Origin: Streptomyces sp. NBC_01235
GTDB lineage: Bacteria; Actinomycetota; Actinomycetes; Streptomycetales; Streptomycetaceae
NCBI RefSeq assembly: GCF_035989285.1
Contig: NZ_CP108513.1
Location: 3,286,001 to 3,350,000 of the forward strand
Length of the DNA: 64,000 nucleotides
Direction: 5' to 3'
Shown here: positions 12,776 through 21,122 of the stretch, piece after piece
How positions within the stretch are numbered: the first letter of the stretch is position 1
Layout of the letters: every line of letters starts with the position of its first letter
Notes under the pieces: model-generated
What the model was told of the DNA's origin: nothing
The model's database searches: none
The model's input: the letters and a program-made list of their open reading frames with translations, nothing else
Position numbers and translations under genes: made by a program

Positions 12776-12898
12776 GCAGGCTGCACAAATGTCGACCGGG
12801 TGACATGAAGAGGTTTCAGGCTCAGGTCAACCGCCGATGGTGGGACACATCCGCAAAGGGTTCCGCGCCCGTGCGGGCCCCCGAAGGAGAGGCCGTGC

Positions 12899-13942
12899 AT
12901 GGCATCGATCCGTGAACGGGCCCGCGGCGCCCTGCTCGGCCTCGCGGTGGGCGACGCCCTCGGCGCCCCCGCCGAGAACATGAAACCGTCCGAGATCCGT
13001 GCCCGCTGGGGGCGCATCACGGGCTACGTCAGCGAGAAACCGGCCGGCACGGACGACACGGAGTACGCGATCTTCTCCGGCCTTCTCCTCGCCCGCCACG
13101 GCTCCGCGCTCACCCCGGCCCATGTGGAGGCGGCCTGGCACCAGTGGATCGTCGATCTCGACGAGGGCCCCTTCCGCGGCGCCGGCTTCAGCGAACGCGG
13201 CACCCTGGAGAACCTCCGCCGAGGCCTGGCGGCACCCATCTCGGCACAGCACCGGCACGCCTGGAGCGACGGTCTGGCGATGCGCGCGGCCCCCTTCGGC
13301 GTCTTCGCCGCGGGCTGCCCGGCGGAAGCGGCCCGTCTCGTCGCGATCGACGGCGCGGTGAGCCACGACGGCGAGGGCATCTACGGCGGCCAGGCGGTCG
13401 CGGCGGGCGTGGCGGCGGCGATGGCCGCAGCGCCGACGATCGCGGTGGTCGCCTCGGCACTGGCGGTGATCCCCGAGGACTCCTGGACGGCACGGTCCCT
13501 GCGCCGGGCGGTGACGGTCGCCCACCGGGGCGAACGGGCGGTCCGCTCCGCCGTCGTCATCGGCGGCTACCCCTGGACCGACCTGGCGCCCGAGGCCGTC
13601 GCCCTCGCCTTCGGCGCCTACGCGGCGGCCGACGGCGACTTCCGCGAGGCCGTCCTCACGGCCGTGAACATGGGCCGCGACGCGGACACGACCGCGGCGG
13701 TGGCCGGTGCCCTGGCCGGTGCGACCCGGGGCGCCTCGGCGATCCCCCCGGAGTGGGCGGCCGCCATCGGCCCGGCCCGGGGCACCTGCCTGCCGTCGAT
13801 GGCGGGACACCACGTCCTGGACGTGGCGGAGCTGCTGGTGCCGGAAGAGGGCGGCAAATGGGGCGAGGGCATGATCGCGGAGGAACTCGTACCGACCCTG
13901 ATCACCCTGCCGACGACCGACAGGACGGAGGCACGACTGTGA
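12899..13942 (+). CDS. ADP-ribosylglycohydrolase family protein 1
   Basis: A 347-residue DraG/ARH-fold protein. The fold cleaves N- or O-glycosidic bonds of ADP-ribose with two Mg2+ ions. Both metal-binding motifs are intact: GLAVGDALGAP (residues 14-24) and TDDTE (51-55) in the N-terminal half, and the C-terminal NMGRDADTT with D261, D263 and T264. GAGF and HDGEGIYGG are further conserved loops. GGAG at 12883-12886 and the downstream frame support the ATG at 12899. It heads a seven-gene operon, and the next gene starts at the GTG overlapping its own TGA stop by four bases. Whether the substrate is ADP-ribosylated protein or a small nucleoside-like glycoside cannot be told from sequence. Confidence 0.88.
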   Translation: MASIRERARGALLGLAVGDALGAPAENMKPSEIRARWGRITGYVSEKPAGTDDTEYAIFSGLLLARHGSALTPAHVEAAWHQWIVDLDEGPFRGAGFSERGTLENLRRGLAAPISAQHRHAWSDGLAMRAAPFGVFAAGCPAEAARLVAIDGAVSHDGEGIYGGQAVAAGVAAAMAAAPTIAVVASALAVIPEDSWTARSLRRAVTVAHRGERAVRSAVVIGGYPWTDLAPEAVALAFGAYAAADGDFREAVLTAVNMGRDADTTAAVAGALAGATRGASAIPPEWAAAIGPARGTCLPSMAGHHVLDVAELLVPEEGGKWGEGMIAEELVPTLITLPTTDRTEARL

Positions 13943-15489
13943 GACCACCGGTCCCATGGGACGAGGGGACGGCCGCAGGAACTCCAGGCCCAGCCGCCCC
14001 CGACCCCACCGAACCGCCGACCACGCCGAAGGCGAACCCACCCGTGGCCGCCGAGGACGGGAACCCCTCACAGGGCCCACCCGCACCCGACAACGCACCC
14101 CGCACGACCGCCGGCAACGGCACCACCACGACCAAGGACGCCCCCGCCGCCGACGACGCGAACCCCACACAGGCGCCACCCGCACCCCACAACACACCTC
14201 ACACAACCGCCGGAAGCGACATCGCCACGACCAAGGACGCCCCCGCCGCCGACGACAGCGGGAACCCCCCACTGGGGCCACCCGCACCCGACGACGAAAG
14301 TCGCACCAGGGGTGCGGGTGGGAACAACAACGCCGAAGGCGAAGCCGAGGCCGTCGGCACCGCCCAGCCCCCGCAGGGATCCCGCGTCGAAGGCCTCCTG
14401 CTCGGCCTCGCCGCGGGCGACGCCGCCGGCTGGCCCGCCGCCCGCCACCGAGCCGCCCGCATGCCCGAGTGGACCCGCCGTCTCACCCGGGAACTCGACA
14501 CCTTCGCCGAACACAACGCCACCACCACCCTCCCCGTCCCCATCGCCCTCAACCAACCCCCCGAACCCCTCCGCCTGGGCCCCTCCGACGACGCCGAGTG
14601 GGCGGCGTTCGCCGCCGAGGCCGTCCTGCGGGCGGGCGACGACACCGCCCTCGGCGACCTCAGCCGGGAACGCCGGATGCGCGCCGCCATCGACCTCACC
14701 TGGAACGCGATCGCCGGCGAGGTCGCGGCGGCAGCCGACCGCGCCCCCGAGGTCGAGTCCGCCGTCCTCCCCCTGCGCGCCCGCATCTCCGTCCGCGCCG
14801 GCCTGGGCAACCTCGCCGCCGGTCTGCGACCCCCCGCCACCGGCCACGACAACCCCCACTACTTCGACGACGCGGCCTGCGTACGCGCCTGCGTCCTCGC
14901 GGTGGCCCACCCCGGCGACCCCCGACTCGCCGCCGACCTCGCCGAGTTCGACGCCCGCTATACCCAGGACGGCGACGGCGTGCACGGCGCCCGCGCGATG
15001 GCGGCGGCCCTCGCGCTGGCCCTCGTCGGCGCGGACCCCGAGGCCTGCGTCGCCGCTGCCCTCGCCGAGCTCCCGGACCACACCGAGATCGGCCGCAACG
15101 CCCGCCACGCGCTCGGGCTGGCCCATGACGCCGACAGCGCCTTCGCGCTCATCCCCCTCCTGGAACACCAGATCGTCGACCATGTCTACAGCTACGGCAT
15201 CGCGGCGGCGGAAACGGTCCCGGTGGCCCTGGCCCTGGTCACGGCGTCCGGCGGCCGTATCTCCGAAGCGGTGCCGGCGGCGGCTTGTCTGTCCCGGGTC
15301 GCGGACTCGGCCCCGGCCCTCGTGGGCGCGCTGACGGGCGCGTTGGGCGGCGGCCCCGCGATTCCCGCCGCCTGGCGCGACAGCTGCCGCACCCTCTCCG
15401 GCTGCGTACTCCCCCGTCTCACCGGCACCGACCTGGTGGAACTCGCCGAACTCCTGGAAGCCGCACAACCGGCCCCACCAGGAGGATGA
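13939..15489 (+). CDS. ADP-ribosylglycohydrolase family protein 2, degenerate sites, repeat-bearing N-terminus
   Basis: A 516-residue protein beginning with GTG in a GTGA overlap with gene 1. Residues 1-~145 are low-complexity Pro/Ala/Thr with a ~33-residue unit present about three times (TTKDAPAADD and GPPAP cores). The ARH domain follows (GLLLGLAAGDAAGW from ~150). Its metal sites look impaired: the first is SDDAEW (D217, D218), and in the C-terminal motif the usual GRDADT reads SRVADS, with V454 where the first aspartate should be. It may be a pseudoenzyme or partner subunit for the adjacent paralogues. The stop overlaps a possible ATG of gene 3. Confidence 0.8.
   Translation: MRPPVPWDEGTAAGTPGPAAPDPTEPPTTPKANPPVAAEDGNPSQGPPAPDNAPRTTAGNGTTTTKDAPAADDANPTQAPPAPHNTPHTTAGSDIATTKDAPAADDSGNPPLGPPAPDDESRTRGAGGNNNAEGEAEAVGTAQPPQGSRVEGLLLGLAAGDAAGWPAARHRAARMPEWTRRLTRELDTFAEHNATTTLPVPIALNQPPEPLRLGPSDDAEWAAFAAEAVLRAGDDTALGDLSRERRMRAAIDLTWNAIAGEVAAAADRAPEVESAVLPLRARISVRAGLGNLAAGLRPPATGHDNPHYFDDAACVRACVLAVAHPGDPRLAADLAEFDARYTQDGDGVHGARAMAAALALALVGADPEACVAAALAELPDHTEIGRNARHALGLAHDADSAFALIPLLEHQIVDHVYSYGIAAAETVPVALALVTASGGRISEAVPAAACLSRVADSAPALVGALTGALGGGPAIPAAWRDSCRTLSGCVLPRLTGTDLVELAELLEAAQPAPPGG
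14062..14340 (+). repeat. ~100-bp tandem repeat encoding Pro/Thr/Ala linker
   Basis: The unit starting with the codons for NP begins at 14062, 14161 and 14263, giving periods of 99 and 102 bp; the third copy is partial. Each full unit encodes [10 protein letters not shown], then a TTAG segment, then TTKDAPAADD. Periods are multiples of three, so copy-number change would keep the frame. It lies inside ADP-ribosylglycohydrolase protein 2. Confidence 0.85.
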
Positions 15490-15497
15490 TTCGGCTC

Positions 15498-16673
15498 ATG
15501 ACGCCCAAAGCAGAAGAAAGCAACGGCGGAACCCTGGAGGAACGCACCGCCGGCGCCCTCGTGGGAGCCGCCGTCGGCGACGCCCTCGGCGGCCCCGTCG
15601 AGGGCTACTCCCCCGACCGGATCCTCGAACGCCACGGCGGCCGTGTCCACGGCATCGTCGGCCCCTGGAACGGCGACGACTGGCGCACCGCCCGCCCCAT
15701 CGCCCCGTACCACAAGGGCGACGGCCACGTCACCGACGACACCTTGATGACACACGCGCTGATCAGGGTCTACGCCACGGTCCGCGACCATCTGGACGCC
15801 TACGCGATCAGCGACCACCTGGTCCCGGACCTGATGACGACCCCCCGCTGGATCCCGGAACTGGAAGCCGAGGCCCTGCCCCTGCACCGTCTCTTCCTGG
15901 CGGAGAAGTGGCTGGTCGCAAGGCTCCACTACGGCCACGTCGACCCCCGCGAGGCCGGCGCCGGAAACATCGTCAACTGCGGTGCGGCGATGTACATGGC
16001 CCCGGTGGGCCTGGTCAACGCGGCCGACCCGGCGGGCGCGTACGCCGAGGCGCTGGACATCGCGGGCGCCCACCAGTCCTCGTACGGCCGTGAGGCGGCG
16101 GGAGTCTTCGCGGCGGCGGTCGCGGCGGCCTGCGCGCCGGGCGCGACACCGGACTCGGTGGTCACGAACTGCCTGTCCCTGGCCAAGGACGGCACGCGCG
16201 CGGCGATCGAGACGGTCTGCGAAGAGGCCGCCCGCCACACCGACTTCGCGTCCGCGCTGGCCCCGCTGCGGGAGGCGGTGACGCCGTACGACACGGTGGG
16301 CCCCGACTACCGTCGGCCCTCGCTGGCCGCCCGCCGCCCGTCCCGACTGCACGCGATCGAGGAACTCCCCATCGCGCTGGGAATGTTGCTGGTGGCCGGC
16401 GGCGACTACCGCCAGGCGGTCCTGGGCTCCGTGAACTACGGCCGCGACTGCGACTCGATCGCGACGATGGCGGGGGCGGTGGCCGGCGCCCTGGGCTCAC
16501 CGGTCCCGGACGACTGGTCGAAGCAGGTCTCCGAGGCCAGCCGCCTCGACCTCTGGCAGCCCGCGGCGACGCTCGCCGAGGTCGCCCGGGAGATCTTCGA
16601 CCGCGACGTCCACCGCCGCCGCGCCCACGAGCGGGCGTTCTCCGCGCTCGGAGGCCCGAGATGCTCCGACTGA
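15498..16673 (+). CDS. ADP-ribosylglycohydrolase family protein 3
   Basis: A 391-residue ARH-fold protein with a full set of family motifs: GAAVGDALGGPVEGY (residues 23-37), TDDT (79-82), NCGAAMYMAPVG and the C-terminal NYGRDCDS with D318, D320 and S321. Its sequence resembles the larger ARH group fused or linked to sugar catabolism more than gene 1 does. Two in-frame ATGs exist: 15486 directly abuts the GGAGG ribosome site (15481-15485), whereas 15498 is 12 nt from it, so 15498 is preferred. Gene 4 begins 13 nt before this stop. It is the best candidate for an active glycosidase in the operon, together with gene 1. Confidence 0.87.
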   Translation: MTPKAEESNGGTLEERTAGALVGAAVGDALGGPVEGYSPDRILERHGGRVHGIVGPWNGDDWRTARPIAPYHKGDGHVTDDTLMTHALIRVYATVRDHLDAYAISDHLVPDLMTTPRWIPELEAEALPLHRLFLAEKWLVARLHYGHVDPREAGAGNIVNCGAAMYMAPVGLVNAADPAGAYAEALDIAGAHQSSYGREAAGVFAAAVAAACAPGATPDSVVTNCLSLAKDGTRAAIETVCEEAARHTDFASALAPLREAVTPYDTVGPDYRRPSLAARRPSRLHAIEELPIALGMLLVAGGDYRQAVLGSVNYGRDCDSIATMAGAVAGALGSPVPDDWSKQVSEASRLDLWQPAATLAEVAREIFDRDVHRRRAHERAFSALGGPRCSD

Positions 16674-18040
16674 CCTGGGTCCAACCGGAGGACCTCCTCG
16701 GCCACGAACTGCGCCAGGCTGCCCAGGACGGGCGGGAACCATGGGCGATCGCCGCCCGTTGGAAGGCGGCCGGAGGCTGCGAGGCCCCGCCCCGAGCGGG
16801 GGCCTCCCCCCAGCGGGCCTCCCGCTATCTGCGCCTGCTCGCGGAAGACCTCCTGGACGAACTCGCGGACCTGCCCAGCAAGTTGGCGGACGACGAGCCG
16901 ACGGACCTGGAGAAGGTCAAGGCCCTGTGCCCTCAGTGGCCGGCCCGGCCGACCGGTGCCCGCCCGCCTGCCCCCGCCCCGGCCCGTCTGGAAGCGGCCT
17001 GGCTGGGCCGGGCCGTCGGCTGTCTCCTCGGCAAGCCCGTCGAGAAGCTCCCCCTGGACGCCGTCCGCGCCCTCGCCCGGTCCACCGGCAACTGGCCCTT
17101 GACCACCTACTTCACCGCCCGCGGAGTCCCCCGGGACCTCCTCGAGGCCCACCCCTGGAACCGCCGCTCGGCCGCCACCTCCCTCGCCGAGAACATCGAC
17201 GGCATGCCCGAGGACGACGACCTCAACTACCCTCTGCTCAACCTCCTCCTGCTCAGGCGCCACGGCAGCGACTTCACCACCACGGACGTGGCCCGGCTCT
17301 GGCTCGACGAACTCCCGGCCGGCCGCACCTTCACCGCCGAACGCGTCGCCCTGCGCAACCTCCTCTCCGGCATCGAACCCCCGCACACCGCCCGCCACCG
17401 CAACCCCTTCCGCGAGTGGATCGGCGCCCTCATCCGCGCCGACGTCCACGGCTGGACCAACCCCGGCGACCCGGCCGCCGCAGCCGAACAGGCCCACCGC
17501 GACGCCACCCTCACCCACACCGCCAACGGCGTCTACGCGGCGATGTTCACGGCGGCCACCCTCGCCACCGCGGCCACCGGCACGCACGACGTCCACGCCT
17601 GCCTGCGCACCGGCCTCACCGTCGTCCCACCCCGCTCGCGCCTCGCCCGGGCCGTCACCCACGCGGTCCGACTGGCGCAGGACCACCGCGACTTCGACAC
17701 GGTCGTGGACGAACTCCACGCCACCCACACCACGCACCACTGGGTCCACGCGATCCCCAACACCGCCCTGATCGCCGCCGCCCTCACCCACGCCGACGGC
17801 GACTTCACCGGCTCCATCTGCCGTGCCGTGTCCGGCGGCTGGGACACCGATTCCAACGGCGCGACGGCCGGCAGCGTCGCCGCCCTCCTCGCCGGCGACC
17901 CGGCCGCCCTCCCCGACCGCTGGACGGCCCCCCTCAAGAACCGCCTGGCCACCTCCGTCGCCGACCTGGGCGGCGTCGGCTTCGACACCCTGGCCCAGCT
18001 GACCTGGTCCCTCACCCACCGGGAGGCTTCCCGCCCATGA
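16661..18040 (+). CDS. ADP-ribosylglycohydrolase family protein 4
   Basis: A 459-residue protein overlapping gene 3 by 13 nt. Residues 1-~108 form an N-terminal extension not seen in the paralogues (MLRLTWVQPEDLLGHEL...). The ARH domain then starts with GRAVGCLLGKPVEKL (117-131), where the usual GDxxG aspartate is replaced by Cys120. The acidic site is PEDDDLNY (183-190) and the C-terminal metal motif is SGGWDTDSNG, so the ligands D-x-D-S are kept. The stop TGA overlaps the ATG of the ribokinase gene (ATGA). Divergent but probably catalytic; substrate unknown. Confidence 0.85.
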   Translation: MLRLTWVQPEDLLGHELRQAAQDGREPWAIAARWKAAGGCEAPPRAGASPQRASRYLRLLAEDLLDELADLPSKLADDEPTDLEKVKALCPQWPARPTGARPPAPAPARLEAAWLGRAVGCLLGKPVEKLPLDAVRALARSTGNWPLTTYFTARGVPRDLLEAHPWNRRSAATSLAENIDGMPEDDDLNYPLLNLLLLRRHGSDFTTTDVARLWLDELPAGRTFTAERVALRNLLSGIEPPHTARHRNPFREWIGALIRADVHGWTNPGDPAAAAEQAHRDATLTHTANGVYAAMFTAATLATAATGTHDVHACLRTGLTVVPPRSRLARAVTHAVRLAQDHRDFDTVVDELHATHTTHHWVHAIPNTALIAAALTHADGDFTGSICRAVSGGWDTDSNGATAGSVAALLAGDPAALPDRWTAPLKNRLATSVADLGGVGFDTLAQLTWSLTHREASRP

Positions 18041-18930
18041 CCGACATCGTCGTGCTCGGCAGCACGAACATGGACCTCGTCGCCTACGTCGAGAAACCCC
18101 CGCAGCGCGGGGAGACCGTGACGGGACGGGAGTTCCGTACGGTCCCCGGCGGCAAGGGCGCCAACCAGGCGATCGCCGCCGCCCACGCGGGCGCCACCGT
18201 CTCGGTGATCGGCGCCGTCGGCAACGACGCCTTCGGCGCCCGCCTGCGCTCCACCCTGGAGCACGCCGGCGTGAACACCGACCACCTGCGCACGGTCGAG
18301 TCCCCTTCCGGCACCGCGCACATCGTCGTGGACGACGAGGGCGGCAACGCCATCGTCGTCGTCCCCGGCGCGAACGGCACCGTCGACCACCTCGTCCCCG
18401 GCGACGAAGTCCTCATCTCCTCCGCCGACGCCCTCCTGCTCCAGCTCGAAGTCCCCCTGGCGGCGGTCGTCGCGGGCGCCCGCGCAGCCCGTGCCCACGG
18501 CGTCCGGACGATCCTCACCCCGGCCCCCGCCCAGCCCCTGCCGCCCGAACTCCTCGCCGCCGTCGACCTGTTGGTCCCCAACGAGCACGAGGCCACCAGC
18601 CTCACCGGCCGCACCGACCCGCACGAGGCGGCCACCGCCCTGCTGGACAGCGTCCCGGAGGTGGTCATCACGCTGGGCGCGGCCGGCAGCCTCTACGCGA
18701 CCCGCGGCGCCGAACCCCTCACCGTTCCCGCCCCGCACGTCACCGCCGTCGACTCGACCGGCGCGGGCGACACCTTCGTCGGCGCCCTCGCCGTGGCACT
18801 GGGCGAGGAGCGCCCCGTACGGGAGGCCCTGGCCTGGGCCGCCGCCGCGGCCGCCCTCTCGGTCCAGCGTCGGGGCGCCTCGGCATCGATGCCGTACCGC
18901 TCCGAGATCGAGAAGCAGTACGCCTCATGA
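18037..18930 (+). CDS. Ribokinase-type PfkB carbohydrate kinase
   Basis: A 297-residue PfkB-family kinase. The ribokinase signature is complete: GGKGANQAIAAAHAG (residues ~38-52) for sugar binding, AVGNDAFG, VPNEHEA for the N/E metal motif, TLGAAGS, and the C-terminal DSTGAGDTFVGAL with the catalytic aspartate of GAGD. Ribokinases phosphorylate D-ribose at O5, letting it enter the pentose phosphate pathway. It lies immediately after four glycohydrolases that would release a ribosyl group, so the context suggests it captures ribose or a ribosylated compound. It starts in an ATGA overlap with the previous stop and ends in another with the CoA-transferase. Confidence 0.88.
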   Translation: MTDIVVLGSTNMDLVAYVEKPPQRGETVTGREFRTVPGGKGANQAIAAAHAGATVSVIGAVGNDAFGARLRSTLEHAGVNTDHLRTVESPSGTAHIVVDDEGGNAIVVVPGANGTVDHLVPGDEVLISSADALLLQLEVPLAAVVAGARAARAHGVRTILTPAPAQPLPPELLAAVDLLVPNEHEATSLTGRTDPHEAATALLDSVPEVVITLGAAGSLYATRGAEPLTVPAPHVTAVDSTGAGDTFVGALAVALGEERPVREALAWAAAAAALSVQRRGASASMPYRSEIEKQYAS

Positions 18931-20150
18931 CCGAGAAGACAGACACGGCAGAGACGGCGGAGACGACCACTCCCCTGCACGGCCTCCGCGTCCTCGACCT
19001 CGCCACCCTCTTCGCCGGCCCGCTCGCCGCGACCATGCTCGGCGACTTCGGCGCGGAGGTCATCAAGGTCGAGCACCCCACCCAGCCGGACCCCTCCCGG
19101 GGACACGGCCCGTCCAAGGACGGCGTGGGCCTCTGGTGGAAACTCCTCGGCCGCAACAAGCGCACGATCACCCTGAACCTCTCCAGGCCCGGCGGGCGCG
19201 CCACCCTCCTGCGCCTCGCCGCCACCGCCGACGTGATCATCGAGAACTTCCGTCCCGGCACCCTGGAGAAGTGGGACCTCGGCTGGGAGGAGCTGTCGGC
19301 GGCCAACCCCCGCCTGGTCCTCACCCGGGTCACCGCCTTCGGCCAGTTCGGCCCCTACGCGCACCGCCCGGGCTTCGGCACCCTCGCCGAAGCGATGAGC
19401 GGTTTCGCCGCGATCACGGGCGAACCGGACGCCTCCCCGACCCTCCCGCCCTTCGGCCTGGCCGACTCCATCGCGGGCCTGGCCACCGCCTACGCCGTCA
19501 TGACGGCCCTCGCCGCCCGCGAGCGCACCGGCGAGGGCCAGGTCGTCGACATGGCGATCATCGAGCCCATCCTCACCGTCCTCGGCCCCCAGCCCCTCTG
19601 GTACGACCAGCTGGGCTACGTCCAGGCCCGCACCGGCAACCGGTCCGCCAACAACGCCCCGCGCAACACCTACCGCACCGCCGACGGAGGCTGGGTCGCC
19701 GTCTCGACCTCCGCCCAGTCGGTCGCGGAGCGCGTGCTGTGCCTGGTCGGCCGCCCCGACCTGGTCGACGAGCCCTGGTTCGCGACGGGCGCCGACCGGG
19801 CCGCCCACGCCGACGTCCTCGACGAAGCGGTCGGCAGCTGGATCGCCGCCCGCACCCGGACCGACGTCCTGGCCGCCTTCGAGAAGGCGGAGGCGGCGAT
19901 CGCCCCCGTCCAGGACGTGCGGGACGTGATGACGGACCCCCAGTACCAGGCCCTCGACACGATCACCGCGGTCGACGACCCGGAGCTGGGCCGGATCCGC
20001 ATGCAGAACGTCCTCTTCCGGCTCTCCTCGACCCCCGGCGCGATCCGCTGGACCGGCCGCCCGCACGGCGCCGACACGGAGCCGGTCCTGACCGAACTGG
20101 GCCTGACGCCGGCCGAGCTGACGGCCCTGCGCGCGGAGGGCGCGCTATGA
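18927..20150 (+). CDS. CaiB/BaiF family (class III) CoA-transferase
   Basis: A 407-residue family III CoA-transferase, which moves CoA between carboxylic acids through an aspartyl anhydride. The conserved N-terminal block LHGLRVLDLATLFAGP...GDFGAEVIKVEHP and the loop RNKRTITLNL are present. The nucleophile should be D180 in GLADSIAG, matching the Asp of formyl-CoA transferase. ATGA overlap joins it to the kinase upstream and the lyase downstream. With a CitE-like lyase next to it, activation of a hydroxy-dicarboxylate such as citramalate or malate is plausible, as in itaconate or 3-hydroxypropionate pathways, but that is inference. Confidence 0.88.
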   Translation: MTEKTDTAETAETTTPLHGLRVLDLATLFAGPLAATMLGDFGAEVIKVEHPTQPDPSRGHGPSKDGVGLWWKLLGRNKRTITLNLSRPGGRATLLRLAATADVIIENFRPGTLEKWDLGWEELSAANPRLVLTRVTAFGQFGPYAHRPGFGTLAEAMSGFAAITGEPDASPTLPPFGLADSIAGLATAYAVMTALAARERTGEGQVVDMAIIEPILTVLGPQPLWYDQLGYVQARTGNRSANNAPRNTYRTADGGWVAVSTSAQSVAERVLCLVGRPDLVDEPWFATGADRAAHADVLDEAVGSWIAARTRTDVLAAFEKAEAAIAPVQDVRDVMTDPQYQALDTITAVDDPELGRIRMQNVLFRLSSTPGAIRWTGRPHGADTEPVLTELGLTPAELTALRAEGAL

Positions 20151-20989
20151 CGATCTCCCCGACGACACCCTCTCTGACCTGGTTGTACGCCCCCGGCGAC
20201 CGCCCGCAGACCGTCACCAAGGCCCTCGCCTGCGGCGCCGACGTCGTCATCATCGACCTGGAGGACGCGGTCGCCCCGGACCGCAAGGAGTACGCCCGCA
20301 CGGCCACCGCGGAACGCCTGTGTGAGCCCCAGCCGGTCCCGGTCCACGTCCGGGTGAACGCCCTGGACAGCCCCTTCGCCGCGGCGGACCTCCGCAGCTT
20401 GGCCGCCCTCCCCGGTGTCTGCGGCCTGCGCCTGCCGAAGGTGACGTCCCCGCACCAGATCAACCGGGTCGCCGAGACCGTGCCCCGGGCAGGCCGTGGA
20501 GCCACCCCCCTCCACGCCCTCCTGGAAACAGCCCTCGGCATCGAGCACGCCTACGCCATCGCCTGCGCCCACCCCTCCCTGCGCGGCATCGCCCTCGGCG
20601 AGGCGGACCTACGCGCCGACCTGGGCCTGCGCGACGACGCTGGCCTCGACTGGTCCCGCTCCCGTGTCGTCGTCGCCGCCCGGGCCGCGGGCCTGGCGCC
20701 CCCGCCCCAGTCGGTCCACCCCGACATCCGTGACCTGGAGGGCCTGGCCACCACCTGCGCCCACGGCCGCACCCTGGGCTTCCTGGGCCGCGCCGCCATC
20801 CATCCCCGCCAGCTTCCGATCATCGAACGGGCCTACCTGCCCACCGAACAGGAACTGGAAGAGGCCGAGACGATCGTCAAGGCCGCGGCGCGGGACCAGG
20901 GCGCCCAGGCGCTTCCGGACGGACGATTCATCGACGCGGCGGTAGTGGCAGCCGCGCGGCGCACTCTGTCCCTGGCCAGCAGAACCTAG
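20147..20989 (+). CDS. CitE-like CoA-ester lyase (HpcH/HpaI aldolase superfamily)
   Basis: A 280-residue TIM-barrel lyase of the citrate lyase beta/malyl-CoA lyase group. Visible family blocks are LYAPGDRPQTVTKAL, VIIDLEDAV (residues ~35-43), RVNALDS, LRLPKV, LLETALGIEHAYAIA with the metal-binding Glu, LGEADLRADLG with the metal-binding Asp, and AIHPRQL near the C-terminus. These enzymes cleave 3-hydroxyacyl-CoAs such as malyl- or citramalyl-CoA to acetyl-CoA plus a keto acid, or run the reverse reaction. It is the last gene of the seven-gene operon and is followed by a strong hairpin at 21070-21108. No hydratase is present. Confidence 0.87.
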   Translation: MTISPTTPSLTWLYAPGDRPQTVTKALACGADVVIIDLEDAVAPDRKEYARTATAERLCEPQPVPVHVRVNALDSPFAAADLRSLAALPGVCGLRLPKVTSPHQINRVAETVPRAGRGATPLHALLETALGIEHAYAIACAHPSLRGIALGEADLRADLGLRDDAGLDWSRSRVVVAARAAGLAPPPQSVHPDIRDLEGLATTCAHGRTLGFLGRAAIHPRQLPIIERAYLPTEQELEEAETIVKAAARDQGAQALPDGRFIDAAVVAAARRTLSLASRT

Positions 20990-21069
20990 GCCGGTTCCTC
21001 CCGCCGCAAGGGCGAGGACCCCACGGCGCGCTCCGGCGGTGCCGAACCCACGGCGACCCACCGCCCCAT

Positions 21070-21108
21070 ACGACGAGGGCGCCCGGCAGATCCGGGCGCC
21101 CTCGTCGT
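21070..21108. terminator. Bidirectional terminator between CoA lyase and lgt
   Basis: A perfect 17-bp stem pairs 21070-21086 with 21092-21108 around a 5-nt loop (cagat). It lies between convergent genes, 81 nt after the lyase stop and 15 nt beyond the lgt stop, so it should end both transcripts. Confidence 0.9.
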
Positions 21109-21122
21109 CGTACGGTCAGCCG

